Source of the DNA: Dysgonamonadaceae bacterium
Lineage (GTDB): Bacteria; Bacteroidota; Bacteroidia; Bacteroidales; Dysgonomonadaceae
Direction: 5' to 3'
Length of the DNA: 64,000 nucleotides
Assembly (NCBI GenBank): GCA_031254645.1
Contig: JAIRUA010000031.1
Coordinates: 124,001 to 188,000 of the forward strand
The notes beneath the pieces were generated by a model. That model ran no database searches. It saw only the letters and a program-made list of their open reading frames with translations, and was not told where the DNA came from. Of the stretch, positions 60,083-64,000 are shown piece after piece. How positions within the stretch are numbered: position 1 is the stretch's first letter; each line of letters begins with the position of its first letter. The position numbers and the translations under genes are program-made.

Positions 60083-62929
60083 TTAAAACATTTGCGGCTG
60101 TCCGCCGCCTTCACGAAATATCACTCTTTCGCCACCGCCGCCGGGACCAACGGGGGCACCTATTATCACTCTTTCGCCACCGCCGGGACCTCTTTGGAAA
60201 CTGCCATCGCGAGGCATCATATTTTCACGCGTAGCGCCACCTTTGAAAATATTGAAACGATAACTGAAACTTACCATAAAGAAACTCGTAATCACATTGG
60301 TGGTCGTATCTCGAATATAATTTGCCGTTACACTGCGACTAATATTTCTGCGTTGCTGCAAAATATCGTACATATTGAATCCAAGTGTGCCGTTCTTTTT
60401 CCTAAACAGCGATTTTTGGACAGACGCATTCCACATCCATTCGTTGATGTTGAAGCCATCGGTATAACCTGAACTTGCTGAATACACTATATCACTTGCA
60501 ACTGTCAAATCCCAAGGAAGAAACAGCCTTCCATCTGCCCTTCCGCCATAATTGTAAAATTCTTGGTTGCGAGTTTTGTCGAGACTATTATTTACCGTGT
60601 TAGTACTTACATTTCCACGAATAGAGAAATTAAAAACATCTGTGCGATAATTCAATCCCAACTCCTGTGAAAGGTCGGTACGATTGCTCACGTTTATCTC
60701 TCTATCGATAAATCCGCTTGTGTGATTGTATCTGATTTCTGATGTAGAGAAAACCGAATACCTGAGGTTTCTTAATGGCACGTTGATTGTTACGTTTCCA
60801 TTACCGTTCCAATTGCCGGAAACGTTTTCGAAAGTAGATTCTCTAATTCCCGCTTCATTTTCAAAGGAAGATGAAACTACTGCATTTGTTAAATATCGAA
60901 CACTTGCCGATGCATTCAACGACCTCGCTCTTTCAGGATTTGCACGTTGATAACGAGAAGTTACCTCGTGTGTAAACGAGGGCTTTAAGTCCGGATTTCC
61001 ATATCGAATATTTGTTGGATTGGATACATCAACTACAGGCGAAAGTTGCTCCATTGATGGTTGGTTTGTAACTCCATTATAACGAACTTCAAGTGTATGC
61101 GAGCGACTCCAACGAAAGTTAAACTGTGCTACAGGTGCATAATTGATAACATTTTGTGTCAAATCGCTTACCAAATCACCGGCTCTATACGTTTTGTTTT
61201 GAGACGATGTAGGGCGCACCGAAAAACCAAGCCTGTATCTCAATATTCCGTGCTGGGATCTGAAATTCAATTCCGCTATTTGGGTCGTGAAGTTATTATC
61301 AGTACGACGGCTCAATGCGGTATCAAGCACCGAATAAAGTCCATTTTCATCTTTTGAGTATCTATTTCTGTCGGATTCTGAAAAATTTTGACGATAAGTG
61401 TATGCCAATTGTATGAAGCTTCTTTCGCCCACCGGTTCCACATAAGAAAGAGACCCTCGCCACGAGCGGCTACTGCTTGAATTATCGCTGCGCAAGTCGC
61501 GGATAATATCGGGCTGCGGTGTTGTAAAATAAGTATTCGATTGTTCCCAACCTTCGCTTTGCGAGTTATTTGCATTTCCATCCATCTGCAAATTCAATAC
61601 CCTGCCCGAATCGCCCAATCTGCGGCTTGCGTTAAGATTTCCGCCAAAAGCTGTTCCATTTCCTTCGGAAGAAGAGCGAGAGTTTCCAACATTAATAGTG
61701 TCGCCGGTCAGTTCGCGTGTGTTGGAAGCGCCCTCTTCTCTACGGCTGTTGGTGTTGTAAGAAGCTGAAGGGCGAAAAATAATTTCCGTCAGCGCGTTAG
61801 GTTTCCATTCGAATCGGAAATCCATACTATAATTGTGTCCGATGCTATTTGAATGACTGTTTGACTGTTCCATTCTATTACCCGACTGCCGGATACGCTC
61901 CGTAATCGATTCGGTAATCACGTCTGTATCATTGTTTCTAAAGCCTGCACTTCCGCCAATTTTTAATTGAGAAGAAAGGTCGTGGCTAAAATTGCCCATT
62001 ACATTTCTTGTTGTGGAAATTCCGTTGTTTCCACCACCAAATCCACCGCCACCGCCGCCTCTACCACGCATTCCGCCGCCTTGAAACCCGATACCGTTTG
62101 TATTATTGGTTCCACCCATAATAGTATATCGATTGCTGTTTCTCGAATAATTAAACATTCCCCTGCCGCCATATCGACCATCACTGCCATATCCTGTACG
62201 TGCATCGCCAATGAAGGCTTCCCTTGTGCCGGGACGTGTAACGAGATTAAGGATAAATTCTTCTTCACCGTCTGCAAATCCGGTCATTCGCGCCCTGTCC
62301 GATTGGCGTTCCATTACCTGTATCCTTTCCACCATATCGGCAGGAAGATTTTGTAAGGCAACAGTGGGGTCAGAGCTGAAAAACTCTTCATTATCCACCA
62401 TCACTCTGGATATTCTTCGTCCGTTGTTGGTAACTCTTCCTTCGCTATCCACTTCCATACCCGGCATCTGTCTTACCAATTCTTCCACTACGGCTCCTTC
62501 TTGCACTCTGTATGAATCGGCGTTGTATTCTATTGTATCGCCTCGTATAATTATTTCGGGCGCTTTTGCAACAATCATTGCATCTTCCAGTAATATATTA
62601 TCAGTAACCATCAGGATAGTATCGAGTTGTACGTGTTGTACCTGATTTGTTACCTGCACATTTCTATACATATTGTGATAGCCGATAAATGACATACGCA
62701 CAATATATGACCCATTGGCAATGGGAATTGTAAAGGCACCGTTGTTATCCGTTGCTCTTCCGGTAACCAATGTACTATCAACTTGTTGCAATACTGCAAT
62801 ATTGGCGAACGAAACAGGCTCCTGGGTTTGATAATCTATCAACTTTCCCGATATAGAGCCGTTTTGCGCCAATGCTGAAAATGTGAACAATAATGCAGAA
62901 ATCAGCAGAAGATATATTTTTCGCTTCAT
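60083..62929 (-). CDS. outer-membrane beta-barrel protein with carboxypeptidase-D-like N-terminus (948 aa)
   Basis: Signal peptide ending FSALAQ, a carboxypeptidase-regulatory-like domain (about 23-110: GSISGKLIDYQTQEPVSFANIAVLQQVDSTLVTGRATDNNGAF), a plug-like region (about 120-220: VDNEEFFSSDPTVALQNLPADMVERIQVMERQSD), then a long barrel with many Asn/Ser/Arg strands (OMP_b-brl_3-like). Two Gly-rich loops stand out (GGGMRGRGGGGGGFGGGN; C-terminal GGGERVI repeats). It resembles TonB-dependent receptors without a clear TonB box. In one operon with the sensor kinase and regulator, so it may be part of the signal route or its target. Confidence 0.88.
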   Translation of the reverse strand: MKRKIYLLLISALLFTFSALAQNGSISGKLIDYQTQEPVSFANIAVLQQVDSTLVTGRATDNNGAFTIPIANGSYIVRMSFIGYHNMYRNVQVTNQVQHVQLDTILMVTDNILLEDAMIVAKAPEIIIRGDTIEYNADSYRVQEGAVVEELVRQMPGMEVDSEGRVTNNGRRISRVMVDNEEFFSSDPTVALQNLPADMVERIQVMERQSDRARMTGFADGEEEFILNLVTRPGTREAFIGDARTGYGSDGRYGGRGMFNYSRNSNRYTIMGGTNNTNGIGFQGGGMRGRGGGGGGFGGGNNGISTTRNVMGNFSHDLSSQLKIGGSAGFRNNDTDVITESITERIRQSGNRMEQSNSHSNSIGHNYSMDFRFEWKPNALTEIIFRPSASYNTNSRREEGASNTRELTGDTINVGNSRSSSEGNGTAFGGNLNASRRLGDSGRVLNLQMDGNANNSQSEGWEQSNTYFTTPQPDIIRDLRSDNSSSSRSWRGSLSYVEPVGERSFIQLAYTYRQNFSESDRNRYSKDENGLYSVLDTALSRRTDNNFTTQIAELNFRSQHGILRYRLGFSVRPTSSQNKTYRAGDLVSDLTQNVINYAPVAQFNFRWSRSHTLEVRYNGVTNQPSMEQLSPVVDVSNPTNIRYGNPDLKPSFTHEVTSRYQRANPERARSLNASASVRYLTNAVVSSSFENEAGIRESTFENVSGNWNGNGNVTINVPLRNLRYSVFSTSEIRYNHTSGFIDREINVSNRTDLSQELGLNYRTDVFNFSIRGNVSTNTVNNSLDKTRNQEFYNYGGRADGRLFLPWDLTVASDIVYSASSGYTDGFNINEWMWNASVQKSLFRKKNGTLGFNMYDILQQRRNISRSVTANYIRDTTTNVITSFFMVSFSYRFNIFKGGATRENMMPRDGSFQRGPGGGERVIIGAPVGPGGGGERVIFREGGGQPQMF

Positions 62930-63169
62930 TTTATTTTTTCCTTTAAGAATTTCGGCACAAAGATAATATTGAATGAGAATTGAAGCAAATGAAATAGATA
63001 AACAATGCTATTTTATAGATGAATAACTTGTTTTTCGTCGTTAAGTATAAAAACATCTATTCAATCCGATTCGCATTAATAGCAGATTACCCCAATTTGT
63101 CTTGCGATTTACATTATCCACATTTTGGCACTGTTTTTGCATTTACCTTAATTCAATTCAAAAATTAAA

Positions 63170-63211
63170 GACTATATTTGTAGTCGATAATATAGACGAA
63201 AGGAAATATAA
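63170..63211 (+). promoter_or_regulatory. promoter region of clpC
   Basis: TATATTTG (near 63173-63180) lies inside GACTATATTTGTAGTC, a palindrome GACTA/TAGTC that could be an operator, 30 nt before the clpC ATG. Confidence 0.5.
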
Positions 63212-64000
63212 ATGGACAATAATTTTTCTCAACGAGTCAGAGACATTATGGCATATAGCCGCGAAGAAGCCGGACGACTCCAAAATAATTATATAGGACC
63301 CGAACATTTGATGCTTGGCATATTGCGTGATGGCGATGGTGTGGCAGTGCAAGTGTTGCACGGTTTTGATGTTGATCTTCAAGTATTGAAAGATCGCATT
63401 GATGCGCGTATTCGCGCCAATCAAGAAGCTTACGAAGGCGGCACAGAACTGGTAGTCAATAGAAACAGCGAAAAAGTACTTAAAATGAGTATTTTGGAAG
63501 CACGCCTTACCAAAAGTCCCGAAACGGACAGCGAGCACGTTTTGTTGGCACTATTGAAAGAAAAAAACACATTGATAAACGACATTCTCACACAATTCAA
63601 ACTCGACTATCCAACTGTTCTTCTTTATGTTAGAAGTATTGTTGATAATCGAGGCGAAAAACCAAATACACTGCCAAAAGCAGGCGCAAACTTTACAGAC
63701 GATGAAGACGATGAAATGAACGAAAAATCGTCGTCTAATTCCGGCGGCGGAAGCCAAAGTACAACAGCACAAACGAAAAATGCGCCGCAATCCGATACGC
63801 CTGTGTTAGATAATTTCGGTACAGATATCACGCGCGCTGCATTGGAAAACCGCCTTGACCCGATTGTTGGGCGCGATAAAGAAATTGAGCGCATTGCGCA
63901 AATTTTGAGCCGTCGCAAGAAAAACAATCCGGTACTTATCGGCGACCCGGGCGTAGGAAAATCTGCCATTGTCGATGGTTTGGCATTGCGTATTATTCAA
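63212..64000 (+). CDS. clpC: ATP-dependent Clp protease ATP-binding subunit ClpC (partial, cut by window end)
   Basis: 263 codons of an AAA+ unfoldase. Start [43 protein letters not shown] is the first Clp_N repeat, a second follows ([26 protein letters not shown]), then a linker rich in acidic and Ser/Gly/Gln residues (about 150-205), the start of the first AAA domain [33 protein letters not shown], and Walker A GDPGVGKS at 244-251. It unfolds proteins for ClpP and helps in stress. The rest lies beyond the window. Confidence 0.95.
   Translation, partial: MDNNFSQRVRDIMAYSREEAGRLQNNYIGPEHLMLGILRDGDGVAVQVLHGFDVDLQVLKDRIDARIRANQEAYEGGTELVVNRNSEKVLKMSILEARLTKSPETDSEHVLLALLKEKNTLINDILTQFKLDYPTVLLYVRSIVDNRGEKPNTLPKAGANFTDDEDDEMNEKSSSNSGGGSQSTTAQTKNAPQSDTPVLDNFGTDITRAALENRLDPIVGRDKEIERIAQILSRRKKNNPVLIGDPGVGKSAIVDGLALRIIQ

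Noticed and set aside
1..64000. tRNA, rRNA, tmRNA, RNase P RNA or SRP RNA genes
   Set aside because: Gaps between genes were read for T-loop-like GTTCGA motifs and conserved RNA segments; none was convincing. A tRNAscan-SE or Infernal run would settle it.

Overview
The window is a chromosomal stretch from a member of the Bacteroidota, most likely order Bacteroidales. Evidence: low GC, promoters of the Bacteroidota type (TTTG, about 20 nt, TAnnTTTG), almost no Shine-Dalgarno sequences, lineage-specific families (DUF4271, DUF4293, DUF5686, DUF3244, DUF3575, HU-HIG), and gene orders familiar from Bacteroides relatives: bamD-omega-DUF4293, DUF4271-hemD-rnpA-yidD-tatD and DUF177-rpmF-fabH. No rRNA, tRNA or CRISPR array was recognised by eye.

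Layout. 1-3640: an accessory block of small secreted proteins (three lipoproteins, two outer-membrane barrels). 3640-4510: an array of 23-bp-spaced palindromic repeats in front of an HU-like gene. 4600-8720: acetate module pta / four-helix-bundle gene / 3-hydroxyacyl-CoA dehydrogenase-like gene / ackA. 8980-17570: DUF1097 gene, then minus-strand genes (DUF4293, omega, bamD, GH3, Crp-type regulator, CPBP protease, DUF3244, TPR regulator). 17830-27480: DUF5686 barrel, PspC/PadR pair, split coaB/coaC, M23 peptidase, HAD phosphatase, amidase. 27590-32940: metK behind a SAM-II-type riboswitch, LOG protein, DUF4271, hemD, rnpA, yidD, tatD. 32940-40890: bactofilin and M23 pair, thyA, TPR-DUF3575, prmA, malQ. 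40930-45690: accessory block with a membrane protein, a broken transglutaminase-type C-terminus fused out of frame to a zincin-like lipoprotein, a CBM14 (peritrophin-A) protein, a thioredoxin-DUF1573 protein and a small HTH protein. 46080-55720: CBM9-like protein, sugar-kinase-like phosphotransferase, DUF177, rpmF, fabH, proline catabolism (proline dehydrogenase and pruA, divergent), VOC protein, acyl-ACP thioesterase, serine dehydratase. 55920-58140: an isolated AT-rich gene that I read as a restriction-endonuclease-like plus PIN double-nuclease fusion, the best candidate for an undescribed defence gene. 58240-62930: outer-membrane protein / LytS-type kinase / LytTR regulator operon. 63212-end: clpC, cut by the window edge.

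The most pervasive unexplained structure is a set of AT-rich intergenic inverted repeats. Each arm is built from short tandem units, and there are at least six unrelated sequence families (GTGCTAAT; TAAAATCGTAAATC; CAAATAAGCAAAT; TTTAAACCTTAAAC; GAATTAAGAATTAG; CCCCTAAAGAGG). They fill the gap between one gene's stop codon and the next gene's start, sometimes encoding the last residues or the stop codon, and at one locus apparently supplying a promoter element.

All function calls come from reading the translations and motifs by eye; no database search was run.
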